Part shown: positions 1 through 6,679 of the stretch, one piece after another
How the letters are laid out: the number at the start of each line of letters is the position of its first letter
How positions within the stretch are numbered: position 1 is the first letter of the stretch
Source: JBGPYB01 sp041493035
GTDB lineage: Bacteria > Acidobacteriota > Vicinamibacteria > Fen-336
Direction of reading: 5' to 3'
Assembly: GCA_041493035.1 (NCBI GenBank)
Contig: JBGPYB010000127.1
Span: 1 to 13,658 of the forward strand
Length of the DNA stretch: 13,658 nucleotides
The notes under the pieces: generated by a model
Told to the model about the DNA's origin: nothing
Database searches by the model: none
What the model saw: only the letters and a program-made list of their open reading frames with translations
Position numbers and translations under genes: made by a program

Positions 1-199
1 GCAAGAGCGCGTTCCACCACAACATCGCCGCGAGCACCAGGAACATCGGCCCGGACTGAAGCAGCGTCGCGACGAGGACCAGGGCGAACATGATCCGAGG
101 CTGGAAGTACAGCCCCTCGAAGTGCATGTTGCAGGCGTCGCCGGGCTCCTCGGGAAAACCCTGCTGGCGCATAAAGTTCGTGACGACCCGGGAAGCCAT
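1..199 (-). CDS. Partial small membrane protein, unknown function (C-terminus outside window)
   Basis: An open frame starts at ATG 199-197 and runs off the left edge after 66 residues. The start follows a purine-rich GGGGGACAGGG ribosome-binding stretch. The N-terminus is soluble (MASRVVTNFMRQQGF, then a Cys near residue 23). A hydrophobic stretch from about residue 37 to the edge looks like one or two membrane helices. It lies 25 bases downstream of cysA on the same strand, so it is probably co-transcribed with the sulfate transport genes. I do not recognise the family with certainty. The helix layout loosely recalls DUF4395-type membrane proteins, but that is a guess. The start and reading frame are well supported; the function is not. 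Confidence 0.6.
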   Translation of the reverse strand, partial: MASRVVTNFMRQQGFPEEPGDACNMHFEGLYFQPRIMFALVLVATLLQSGPMFLVLAAMLWWNALL

Positions 200-224
200 C
201 CCTGTCCCCCTCGCTCTTCTCAGT

Positions 225-1301
225 TTACAGCGGGGCTGCCCCGCCCGGCTCGACGAATATCCGCACCTGGCGTGGCCGGACGTACAGCTTCTCCCCCGTG
301 GCCGGGTGAAGGGACTCGAACAGCTCCCGCGACGTCTCCACCTGGACGATCCTATCGTCCCCCGCGGCCAGCTCGAGCTTCACCACGGCGCCGGCGGTGT
401 TGGCGTAGCGAAGGGTGGCCCAGAATCCGCCCCCCTCTCCCTCGGTGCGCACCACCTCGAGCTCGTGGGGTCGCGTGTAACCGGCGGCCGGGCGTGACTC
501 CGCGTGTGGATGCTCCGGATAGTCGAGGGCCAGGGGGCCGAGGAGAGCCTGCCCCGACTCCACTCTTCCGTGGAAGATGTTGACGTTCCCGAGGAAGCCC
601 ATGACGAAGGGAGTCGACGGGTGATCGAACACCTCCTGGGGCGTGCCGACCTGCTCGACGCGCCCCTGGTTCATGACGACGACCCGGTCGGACACCTCGA
701 GGGCCTCTTCCTGGTCGTGGGTCACGAAGACGCTCGTCAAGCGGATCTCGTCGTGGAGGCGCCGCAGCCCGCGCCGCAGCTCCTGGCGGACCTTGGCGTC
801 GAGGGACCCGAAGGGCTCGTCGAGAAGCAGCACCCGTGGCTCCACTGCGAGAGCGCGGGCGAGGGCGACCCGCTGCCGCTGGCCCCCCGATAGCTCCGAG
901 GGACGACGGTTCGCCAGCCAGTCGAGCTGCACCAGCTTCAGGAGGCTGCTGACCTTCTCCCGGATCTCCCCTTCGGAGGGGCGTGCCGCGCGGGGCCGAA
1001 CCTTTAGGCCGAAGGCCACGTTCTCGAAGACGCTCATATGGCGGAAGAGGGCGTAGTGTTGGAAGACGAAGCCGACGCCGCGATGACGGGCGTCACGCTC
1101 GGTGGCGTCTTCGCCCTCGAACAGCACCTGGCCCCGGTCGGCCCGCTCGAGACCCGCGATGATCCGGAGGAGGCTCGTCTTCCCGGAGCCCGATGGCCCG
1201 AGGAGGGCCACGAGCTCGCCTCCGGGGAACACGAGGCTCACGTCGTTGACCGCCGTGAAGCTCCCGAACCTCTTCGTGACGCCCTTGACTTCGATGGACA
1301 T
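225..1301 (-). CDS. cysA: Sulfate/thiosulfate ABC transporter ATP-binding protein CysA
   Basis: The 358-residue ATPase energises sulfate import as the cytoplasmic subunit bound to CysT and CysW. Visible motifs are Walker A GPSGSGKT (35-42), the Q-loop glutamine at 81, the signature LSGGQ (137-141), Walker B VLLLDE (157-162) and the switch histidine in FVTHDQEEA (H195). A TOBE-like C-terminal region of about 110 residues follows, containing YTRPHE near 275. Length matches the CysA family (about 350-365). The frame is open upstream to 1613, but the start at 1301 is chosen because MSIEVKGVTKRFG is the normal N-terminus. It also sits two bases after the cysW TGA, which suggests translational coupling. 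The extra upstream frame is only the shadow of cysW. The neighbouring CysT, CysW and sulfate-binding protein support sulfate over other CysA-like substrates. Confidence 0.96.
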   Translation of the reverse strand: MSIEVKGVTKRFGSFTAVNDVSLVFPGGELVALLGPSGSGKTSLLRIIAGLERADRGQVLFEGEDATERDARHRGVGFVFQHYALFRHMSVFENVAFGLKVRPRAARPSEGEIREKVSSLLKLVQLDWLANRRPSELSGGQRQRVALARALAVEPRVLLLDEPFGSLDAKVRQELRRGLRRLHDEIRLTSVFVTHDQEEALEVSDRVVVMNQGRVEQVGTPQEVFDHPSTPFVMGFLGNVNIFHGRVESGQALLGPLALDYPEHPHAESRPAAGYTRPHELEVVRTEGEGGGFWATLRYANTAGAVVKLELAAGDDRIVQVETSRELFESLHPATGEKLYVRPRQVRIFVEPGGAAPL

Positions 1302-1303
1302 GG

Positions 1304-2191
1304 TCAGCCCTGCTCCTCGGCCACGGATCCCGGAGTGCGCTTCTCCGTCCGCCATTCGATCACGCTCTTCGCGACGAGGGTGACGAGGGCGAGGAAGGTG
1401 AGCAGCGAGGCGACGGCGAAGGCCGCTTGAAAGTTGTATTCGTTGTAGAGGATCTCGACGTGGAGCGGAAGCGTGTTGGTCTTCCCGCGCACGTGGCCGG
1501 AAACGACCGACACGGCCCCGAACTCTCCCATGGCTCGAGCGTTGCAAAGGATCACGCCGTAGAGAAGCCCCCACTTGACACTCGGGAGCGTCACGCGCCG
1601 GAAGATGGTCCACCCTCCAGCGCCGAGGACCCGCGCCGCCTCTTCCTCCTCGATGCCCGCGGACTCCATGACCGGAATCAACTCACGCGCGACGAAAGGA
1701 AAGGTCACGAAGACCGTGGCCAGCACCAGGCCAGGGACTGCAAAGACGATTTTCACGTCGTGAGCGCCGAGCCAGGGACCCAGATAACCGAGGCGGCCGA
1801 ACAAGAGAATGAAGATCATCCCCGAGATCACCGGCGAGACGGCAAAGGGAAGATCGATGAGGGTGATGAGGGCGCTCTTGCCGGGAAAATCGAACTTGGC
1901 GATGGCCCACGCCGCGACCAGGCCGAAGACCATGTTCAAGGGGACCGCGATCACCGCCGTGAGGAGGGTCAGGCGCAACGCCGAGAGGGCGATGGGCTCG
2001 CGGATGGCCGCGACGTAGGCGTCGAACCCCTTCTGAAACGCCTGCCCGAACACGGCCGCCAGGGGCACGACGAGGAAGAGAGCCAGATAGGCGAGGGCCA
2101 CGATCGTCAGGCCGACGCGAACGCCGACGGGCTCGGTGAGGTTGCGCGGCCCGCTCGACCGGCGATTCTTCACGGAGACGGTTGCAGCCAT
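1304..2191 (-). CDS. cysW: Sulfate ABC transporter permease CysW
   Basis: This 295-residue inner-membrane permease forms the sulfate channel with CysT. About six hydrophobic helices can be seen, the first near residues 27-48. The cytoplasmic EAA loop that docks on CysA reads EEEAARVLGAGG and ends in TLP (about 182-203). A CysW-typical segment follows (ARAMGEFGAVSVVSGHVRG, 218-236), then LPLHVEILYNEYN. The 20-residue N-terminal extension is basic and polar. ATG at 2191 is preceded by GGGAGAG in the 13-base gap after cysT. Its stop lies two bases before cysA. Order and spacing make it part of one transcript with sbp, cysT and cysA. Distinguishing CysW from CysT rests on the GEFGAVSVVSGH segment. 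Confidence 0.95.
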   Translation of the reverse strand: MAATVSVKNRRSSGPRNLTEPVGVRVGLTIVALAYLALFLVVPLAAVFGQAFQKGFDAYVAAIREPIALSALRLTLLTAVIAVPLNMVFGLVAAWAIAKFDFPGKSALITLIDLPFAVSPVISGMIFILLFGRLGYLGPWLGAHDVKIVFAVPGLVLATVFVTFPFVARELIPVMESAGIEEEEAARVLGAGGWTIFRRVTLPSVKWGLLYGVILCNARAMGEFGAVSVVSGHVRGKTNTLPLHVEILYNEYNFQAAFAVASLLTFLALVTLVAKSVIEWRTEKRTPGSVAEEQG

Positions 2192-2204
2192 GGCGCGCTC
2201 TCCC

Positions 2205-3038
2205 TCAGTGCGACGCGAGTCGGCCGCTCCAGGACTGGAGCCGGTTGATCCCGAGGAGCAGGATGAACGACGCCACGAGCATGACGACGGCGATGGCCGT
2301 GGCGCCCGCGGAGTCGTACTGTTCGAGCTTCGTGATTATCAGCAGAGGCGAAATCTCCGTCTTCATCGGCATGTTTCCCGCGATGAAGACGACGGAGCCG
2401 TACTCCCCCACCGCTCGGGCGAAGGCCAGCGCGAAGCCGGTGATCCAGGCGGGCGCGAGACCCGGCAGGATGACGCGCAGAAACGTCTGCCCGCGCGTGG
2501 CACCGAGGCTCGCGGCGGCCTCCTCCACCTCGGGATCGAGGCTCTCGATCACGGGCTGGAGGGTGCGGACCACGAACGGAAGGCCGATGAACGTCAGCGC
2601 CACCATCACGCCGAGAGGCGTGAACGCGACCTTCACGCCGGCGGCCGCCAGGGGACGACCGAGCCATCCGTTCGGCGCGTAGAGGGAGACGAGGGCGATA
2701 CCGGCCACGGCCGTCGGCAGGGAGAAGGGGAGGTCGACGAGGGCGTCGATCAGACGGTGACCGGGGAAACGGTAGCGAACGAGAACCCAGGCGACGACGA
2801 GGCCAAAGGCGGCGTTGATCGCCGCAGCCACGAGGGACGCGCCGAAGCTCAACTTGTACGACGCGAGGACACGCGGCGCGGTCACCGTCGCCCAGAAGAG
2901 CGACGGCCCCAGGGTGGCGCTCTTGAAGAAGAGAGTCGAGAGCGGAAGGAGAACGACGAGGCTCAGGTAGAAAAGCGTGAAGCCAAAGGTCAGCCCGAAG
3001 CCGGGCAGCACGCTGTGCTTCCTCCACGTCGCCTTCAT
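2205..3038 (-). CDS. cysT: Sulfate ABC transporter permease CysT (CysU)
   Basis: The 277-residue inner-membrane permease is the partner of CysW. The first helix follows the N-terminal LPGFGLTFGFTLFYLSLVVLL (about 11-31), and about five more follow. The EAA loop that contacts CysA is EEAAASLGATRGQTFLRVILP (172-192). The CysT-type segment ARAVGEYGSVVFIAGNMP (207-224) and the following KTEISPLLI are typical of the sulfate permease T subunit. ATG at 3038 gives the expected N-terminus. It lies 31 bases after the sbp stop and 13 bases before cysW, fitting an operon. No upstream alternative start is needed. Confidence 0.95.
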   Translation of the reverse strand: MKATWRKHSVLPGFGLTFGFTLFYLSLVVLLPLSTLFFKSATLGPSLFWATVTAPRVLASYKLSFGASLVAAAINAAFGLVVAWVLVRYRFPGHRLIDALVDLPFSLPTAVAGIALVSLYAPNGWLGRPLAAAGVKVAFTPLGVMVALTFIGLPFVVRTLQPVIESLDPEVEEAAASLGATRGQTFLRVILPGLAPAWITGFALAFARAVGEYGSVVFIAGNMPMKTEISPLLIITKLEQYDSAGATAIAVVMLVASFILLLGINRLQSWSGRLASH

Positions 3039-3069
3039 TCCGATTCAGAACCTCTCGTGATACTGGCGA

Positions 3070-4077
3070 CTACTGGCTCGGCTGGTAAATCCGGTCGAAC
3101 ACACCACCGTCGGCGAAATGGGTCTTCTGGGCTTTTTGCCAGCCACCAAATGCCTCGTCGATCGTGACGAGCGTGAGCTTCGGAAATGTTGCGGCGTACT
3201 TCTTGGCCACCGTCTCGAGGCGGGGCCGGTAATAGTGCTTCGCGGCGATGTCCTGCCCCTCGGGCGAGTAGAGGTATTTGAGGTACTCCTCGGCGACAGC
3301 GCGGGTCCCCTTCTTGTCCACAACCTTGTCCACCACCGAGACGGGGGGCTCCGCCAGGATGCTCTGAGGCGGCACGACGATCTGGACCTTCTCGGGACCC
3401 AGCTCCTTGACCGCGAGGAAGGCCTCGTTCTCCCAGGCGAGGAGGACGTCACCGATCTCGCGCTGAACGAAGGTGGTCGTGGACCCTCGGGCACCCGAGT
3501 CGAGAACCGGAACTTGCTTGTAGAGGTCGGTCACGAAGGCCTTGGCCTTGTCTTCGCTCCCTCCGGGCTGCTTCAGCGCGTAGGCCCATGCCGCGAGGTA
3601 GTTCCACCGCGCGCCCCCCGAGGTCTTCGGGTTGGGGGTGATGACCTGGGTGCCTGGCTTCACGAGATCCCCCCAGTCCTTGATCCCCTTGGGGTTCCCT
3701 TTGCGAACCAGGAACACGATGGTCGATGTGTAGGGCGAGCTGTTGTGCTCCAGGCGCATCTGCCAGTCCCTCGGCAGCAGACCCGACTGGGCGATGGCGT
3801 CGATGTCGTAGGCGAGGGCGAGGGTGACGACGTCGGCTTCGAGGCCGTCGACGACGGCTCGCGCCTGCTTCCCCGAGCCACCGTGGGACTGTTGGACCTC
3901 CACGGTCTTCCCGGTCTTCTGCCGCCAGTACCTGGCGAAGGCGGTGTTGAAGGCCTGGTACAGCTCCCGGGTCGGGTCGTAGGAGACGTTGAGCAGGGTG
4001 ACGTCTGCGGCCGAGGCCGAAGCCGCCACGGTGGCCAGGGCCGTGGCGAGAAGGACGCTCTTGAGAGGGGCTTTCAT
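3070..4077 (-). CDS. sbp: Periplasmic sulfate-binding protein
   Basis: The 335-residue periplasmic receptor delivers sulfate to the CysTWA transporter. A Sec signal peptide is clear: a lysine-containing start (MKAPLK), a hydrophobic core, and a probable cut after ASA at residue 23. Mature motifs of the Sbp/CysP family are SYDPTRE (32-38), HGGSGKQ (65-71), the PNPKTSGGARW block (148-158) and LAWENEA (213-219). Length matches Sbp and CysP (about 330-340). ATG at 4077 is preceded by AGGAGAAGGAG, and that ribosome-binding site overlaps the TAG stop of the porin gene, ten bases upstream. Sulfate versus thiosulfate preference cannot be settled from sequence alone. Confidence 0.95.
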   Translation of the reverse strand: MKAPLKSVLLATALATVAASASAADVTLLNVSYDPTRELYQAFNTAFARYWRQKTGKTVEVQQSHGGSGKQARAVVDGLEADVVTLALAYDIDAIAQSGLLPRDWQMRLEHNSSPYTSTIVFLVRKGNPKGIKDWGDLVKPGTQVITPNPKTSGGARWNYLAAWAYALKQPGGSEDKAKAFVTDLYKQVPVLDSGARGSTTTFVQREIGDVLLAWENEAFLAVKELGPEKVQIVVPPQSILAEPPVSVVDKVVDKKGTRAVAEEYLKYLYSPEGQDIAAKHYYRPRLETVAKKYAATFPKLTLVTIDEAFGGWQKAQKTHFADGGVFDRIYQPSQ

Positions 4078-4087
4078 GCTCCTTCTC

Positions 4088-5425
4088 CTAGAACTTCAAC
4101 TCGGAGCGGATGAGCAGCGCGCTCTCCGGCGTCCGATCGGCACCTTTCGCGGCGCCGCCTGTGAATGTCGTCCGCTCGAAGCTCACAACCTGCTTCACGT
4201 TCTTGTTGAGGTACCAGTTGAGACCGACGCCCCAGGCCGAGGCCTTCCTTGCCGACTTGTTGATGTCGGCGAAGCCCTTGGCGAAGCTCTCCGGGCTCGC
4301 TTCGAATCCGTTGACGCGAGCCGCGAGCTGCAAGGCGCCCCACCGCCCCTTGGCGGGATCGAAGGGCTTCTTGATCTTGACGCCTTCGAAACTGGACTCG
4401 TCACCCGTGAGAGAGACCGAGAGGGTCGCCTGCCAGGCGTGGTTGTCGAAAGCGAAAGGGCCGCTCGTGGTGGTCGTCGCCGGCGTCGTCGCCGTCGCCG
4501 TGGTGGTTGTGGTCTTCAGAAGTTCGCCCTTGGACCTGACGTACTCCGCGAGAATGCCGAGGGGGCCCGAAAAGAACGCGAGCTCGGGAGAAACCCGAGT
4601 GCGCGTCCCCGAGGGTGCGACACCGGTCGCGTAGCTGAAGAAGGTGTTCTGGCCGCCCGTCCTGTAGCCGGCGACCGTGGCCGCGGGCCCCGACTGGTTC
4701 TCGGTCGAGCCGGAGATGCCGAAGCCAAGGCCCTTGAGCGGCGCGCGCCCCGTCTTGAACGGATAGAGGAAGAGGCGGCCCACCAGCGCTTTGCCATCGT
4801 TGACGTCGAAGTCGACGCTCGCTCCATCGGGGGTTCCGTCGAAGATGCCTGCCGCGTACGAGAAGGCGCCCTTGGCGAGTTCCCCTTGGATCTGCACGCC
4901 GACGTCGCGGTTGGACTCCAGGCTCGCCGGGAGTGCTCGCTCGACGAAGGCGGTAGAGGCGTCGGCTTGCAGGCGCTCGACGCCGATGGGCGGCTTGTAC
5001 TTCCCGATCTTCACCGCGAACCTCGGAGACGTCTTTGCCGTCAGGAACGCGTACTGGATGACGGTCGTGCCGGCGGCGAAATCGGGGGTGAGGTTGAACT
5101 CGAAGTACTTGGCGACGGTGCCCTGGAAGATCGGCCGCGCCCTACGGATCAGAAGGTTGTTGGTGAGGGCGTTGTCGCTGTCCGACAGGAAGAAGCGGCC
5201 ATCGAATTGCACCAGGCCTTTGAGTTCCAGCTTGAAATCGCCGCTCTCGGATTTGATGGCGAATCCATCGCTCGAGGCGGTCACCTCCACGGGCGACACC
5301 TTCGGTTTCTCCGCTTTCGGTGCGTCTTCCTTGGGCTCTTCGTCGGCCGCACAGGCTGACGTCACCGGACCCATCAAAAGGGCGGCCGCTACGACAACCA
5401 CCACGCGTCTCTCGAGACCGTTCAC
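4088..5425 (-). CDS. OprP/OprO-type (phosphate-selective porin family) outer-membrane porin, probably for sulfate
   Basis: The 445-residue beta-barrel protein begins with GTG and a signal peptide whose core is VVVVVAAALLMG, probably cut after ACA at 26. A charged Lys/Glu/Pro linker (29-44) follows, then the family-typical start of the barrel: DGFAIKSESGDFKLELKG (53-70) and VQFDGRFF. Alternating amphipathic strands run to a terminal Phe (RSELKF), the usual outer-membrane assembly signal. A Thr-rich stretch at 305-320 is probably a surface loop. The start is chosen because GTG 5425 follows GGGGAG and sits directly before the signal peptide. The family is named for phosphate selectivity. Placement first in a sulfate operon argues that this member passes sulfate, which is an inference. 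A lipoprotein reading of Cys25 is unlikely because the residue at -3 is Thr, not Leu. Confidence 0.88.
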   Translation of the reverse strand: MNGLERRVVVVVAAALLMGPVTSACAADEEPKEDAPKAEKPKVSPVEVTASSDGFAIKSESGDFKLELKGLVQFDGRFFLSDSDNALTNNLLIRRARPIFQGTVAKYFEFNLTPDFAAGTTVIQYAFLTAKTSPRFAVKIGKYKPPIGVERLQADASTAFVERALPASLESNRDVGVQIQGELAKGAFSYAAGIFDGTPDGASVDFDVNDGKALVGRLFLYPFKTGRAPLKGLGFGISGSTENQSGPAATVAGYRTGGQNTFFSYATGVAPSGTRTRVSPELAFFSGPLGILAEYVRSKGELLKTTTTTATATTPATTTTSGPFAFDNHAWQATLSVSLTGDESSFEGVKIKKPFDPAKGRWGALQLAARVNGFEASPESFAKGFADINKSARKASAWGVGLNWYLNKNVKQVVSFERTTFTGGAAKGADRTPESALLIRSELKF

Positions 5426-5445
5426 TCGCTCGTCTCCCCGGCTCT

Positions 5446-5462
5446 GGACCCGTACCGGATCC
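5446..5462 (-). other. Small hairpin in the porin mRNA leader
   Basis: On the minus strand GGATCC, a five-base loop GGTAC and GGGTCC form a six-pair stem with one G-U pair. It lies shortly upstream of the porin ribosome-binding site, within the roughly 80-base leader that the predicted promoter would give. It matches no riboswitch that I know, and a short stem like this could be chance in GC-rich DNA. Confidence 0.25.
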
Positions 5463-5514
5463 CGCGCACGGCTTCGATCACCTGACGCTCCCAGGAATCG
5501 CCCGGCGAACCCGC

Positions 5515-5543
5515 ATTATCTTGTATTCCTACTCGCTTACTAG
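5515..5543 (-). promoter_or_regulatory. Candidate promoter and Rrf2 operator before the porin-sulfate operon
   Basis: On the minus strand the element CTAGTAAGCGAGTAG (5543-5529) runs into GAAT. A good -10 hexamer, GATAAT (5520-5515), lies downstream. No consensus -35 is present: the hexamer 17 bases upstream is CTAGTA, so the element covers the place where -35 would be. The outer bases CTA...TAG are symmetric but the inner bases are not. The same arrangement, ending in TAGGAAT, occurs at the promoter of the neighbouring Rrf2 gene (6044-6058). The weak -35 could mean the site is used for activation or that the promoter is poorly active when unbound. This is inference from two sites only. Confidence 0.45.
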
Positions 5544-5556
5544 ACATGATGACACT

Positions 5557-6033
5557 CTATGCCGGAGTCCGGGAGGTGGCGCCCCGCCTCCGGTTCTTCC
5601 CCCGACGGCCGGCGAGCACGCGGCGATTGCGCTCCACGACGTCGGCCAGGCTGGTGTGGTCGAGAATCGCCGCCGCGGCATTGCGGACGTCGAGGAACAG
5701 ATCGAAGAGGCCCCCGTGGCGCGGCTCCGTGCGCACTCGGTGGGCCAGTTCGACGGCATCGCCAAATGGAGCGAGGGGCCCGTCCAGGATGCGAACGACG
5801 TCACCCACGAGGATCTCGGTGGGCGGGCGACGCAGGCGGTAGCCCCCTTCTCGGCCGCGCTCGCTGCTAACGATCCGCGCGTTCTTCAAGGTCACGAGTA
5901 TCCCCTCGAGAAACTTCTCGGGGATGGACTCCTCGTCGGCGATCTGGTGGATCTTCACGAGGCCCCCGTCGTAGGCCTCCGCGAGGTGGATGAGGGCCTT
6001 CAGGGCGTAGAGTCCGCGGTGAGAGACTTTCAT
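5557..6033 (-). CDS. Rrf2-family transcriptional regulator without cysteines (CymR-like)
   Basis: The 158-residue DNA-binding protein has the Rrf2 winged helix. It starts MKVSHRGLYALKALIHLA, has a recognition region around IADEESIPEKFLEGILVTLK (31-50), and a wing RGREGGYRL (59-67). A helical dimer region follows, then a basic tail (143-150). IscR and NsrR bind Fe-S clusters through three cysteines near residues 90-110, but this protein has no cysteine at all. It therefore cannot sense through such a cluster and resembles CymR, the cysteine-metabolism Rrf2 repressor of Firmicutes. It is next to a sulfate-uptake operon on the same strand, separated by 131 bases. ATG 6033 is the normal family start; AGGA lies eight bases upstream and GGAGG only one. 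Its effector is unknown; an O-acetylserine or CysK-linked signal, as for CymR, is speculation. Confidence 0.9.
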   Translation of the reverse strand: MKVSHRGLYALKALIHLAEAYDGGLVKIHQIADEESIPEKFLEGILVTLKNARIVSSERGREGGYRLRRPPTEILVGDVVRILDGPLAPFGDAVELAHRVRTEPRHGGLFDLFLDVRNAAAAILDHTSLADVVERNRRVLAGRRGKNRRRGATSRTPA

Positions 6034-6043
6034 TCCTCCATTC

Positions 6044-6058
6044 CTATCGACTCAGTAG
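6044..6058 (-). promoter_or_regulatory. Candidate operator: imperfect palindrome CTACTGAGTCGATAG
   Basis: On the minus strand this 15-base element reads CTACTGAGTCGATAG, and its reverse complement is CTATCGACTCAGTAG. Ten of the fourteen non-central bases are symmetric (CTA..GA.TC..TAG). It begins directly after the -10 hexamer and so would lie over the transcription start, a classic repressor position and consistent with autoregulation by the Rrf2 protein. The bases after it complete TAGGAAT, as in the porin-upstream element. Confidence 0.5.
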
Positions 6059-6086
6059 AGTATAAGTGGCGACACACCGGTGTCAA
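6059..6086 (-). promoter_or_regulatory. Sigma-70-like promoter of the Rrf2 gene
   Basis: On the minus strand there is a perfect -35 TTGACA (6086-6081), a 16-base spacer, and a near-perfect -10 TATACT (6064-6059). The start would fall near 6052, giving a leader of about 20 bases. The spacer and -35 contain a perfect ten-base palindrome ACACCGGTGT (6074-6083). GTGTCA and TGACAC form an inverted repeat seven bases apart (6080-6098), so a second factor could bind there. This is the best consensus promoter in the window along with the one at 13541. Confidence 0.75.
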
Positions 6087-6108
6087 GCGCCATGACACGG
6101 GATGTCGC

Positions 6109-6558
6109 CTAGAACCCCCTGCGGCTGTCAAGAAGGATCGTGACCGGCCCCTGATTCACGAGGGCCACGTCCATCATGGCCCGAAAGGTGCCCGTCTCGA
6201 CACGAAGGCCCGTCGCGCGGAGACGGGCCACGAAGTGCTCGTACAGCCGGCTCGCTTCCTCGGGGGGCGCGGCATCGCTGTAGCCCGGGCGGCGACCCTG
6301 GCGGGCGTCGCCGTAGAGGGTGAGCTGCGACACCACGAGGGCCTCCCCCTGCGCGTCGAGGAGCGAGCGGTTCATCTGCTCCGCCTCGTCGGCGAAGATC
6401 CGAAGGTGACTGACCTTGTTGGCGAGGTATTCGGCGTCGGCTTCGGGATCTCCCCGCCCGACCCCGAGAAGAACCACGACGCCGGGGCCGATCCGGCCCA
6501 CGACGTCTCCCGCGACGCGAACGGACGCCTCGGCTACCCGCTGCACCACCGCTCGCAT
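6109..6558 (-). CDS. dtd: D-aminoacyl-tRNA deacylase
   Basis: The 149-residue cytoplasmic enzyme hydrolyses D-aminoacyl-tRNA (and mischarged Gly-tRNA), a translation-fidelity step. Both family signatures are present: SQLTLYGD (77-84, the usual SQFTL block with Thr80) and NQGPVT (135-140), with the Gly-cis-Pro pair at 137-138 that enforces chiral selection. The N-terminus MRAVVQRV is typical, as is the length (about 145-150). ATG 6558 has no Shine-Dalgarno; the six bases before it are TCCTCC. It is immediately preceded by a TAnnnT hexamer, suggesting a leaderless transcript. It is on the same strand as the Rrf2 gene, which has its own promoter 48 bases after the dtd stop. No functional link to sulfate uptake is evident. 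Confidence 0.96.
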   Translation of the reverse strand: MRAVVQRVAEASVRVAGDVVGRIGPGVVVLLGVGRGDPEADAEYLANKVSHLRIFADEAEQMNRSLLDAQGEALVVSQLTLYGDARQGRRPGYSDAAPPEEASRLYEHFVARLRATGLRVETGTFRAMMDVALVNQGPVTILLDSRRGF

Positions 6559-6564
6559 GGAGGA

Positions 6565-6594
6565 ACGCTACGGGACGTCCCTGCCGGGCGTCAA
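6565..6594 (-). promoter_or_regulatory. Candidate promoter of dtd placing the start at or near the ATG
   Basis: On the minus strand TTGACG (6594-6589, five of six to the -35 consensus) is followed after 18 bases by TAGCGT (6570-6565), which keeps the conserved TA...T of a -10 box. Only six bases (TCCTCC) separate it from the dtd ATG, so transcription would begin at or next to the start codon. The -10 matches only three of six bases, so support is moderate. Confidence 0.45.
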
Positions 6595-6679
6595 CCGGAC
6601 CTGGACGCCGGCCGCTTCGTCCCGTGACCCTGGTGTCGGGTGCGGGTCGGACATAGGCTGTGGCAGGGGAGGCTTCCTG

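Noticed and set aside
1302..1613. Upstream extension of the cysA frame to 1613
   Set aside because: It overlaps cysW and gives an Arg/His-rich leader absent from CysA proteins. MSIEVKG at 1301 is the normal start.
2136..3167. Long plus-strand open frame (343 codons) opposite cysW/cysT
   Set aside because: Its product is a run of Arg, Glu, Asp and Gly without any fold or motif, as expected from the antisense of GC-rich genes. CysT and CysW on the other strand are unmistakable.
4435..4515. Microsatellite or CRISPR-like repeat
   Set aside because: It is an in-frame Thr-coding stretch of the porin, without regular spacers or perfect repeat units.
3989..5359. Long plus-strand open frame (456 codons) opposite the porin and sbp start
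   Set aside because: It is low in hydrophobic patterning, rich in Arg and Glu, and lies antisense to a porin with signal peptide and terminal Phe. It is a codon-bias shadow.
5446..5530. Possible sulfur riboswitch in the porin leader
   Set aside because: Only one short stem is present, without the conserved cores of SAM or other known sulfur-related riboswitches.
5320..6627. Plus-strand open frame (435 codons) across porin start, Rrf2 and dtd
   Set aside because: It spans three well-supported minus-strand genes and their promoters and has no motif of its own.
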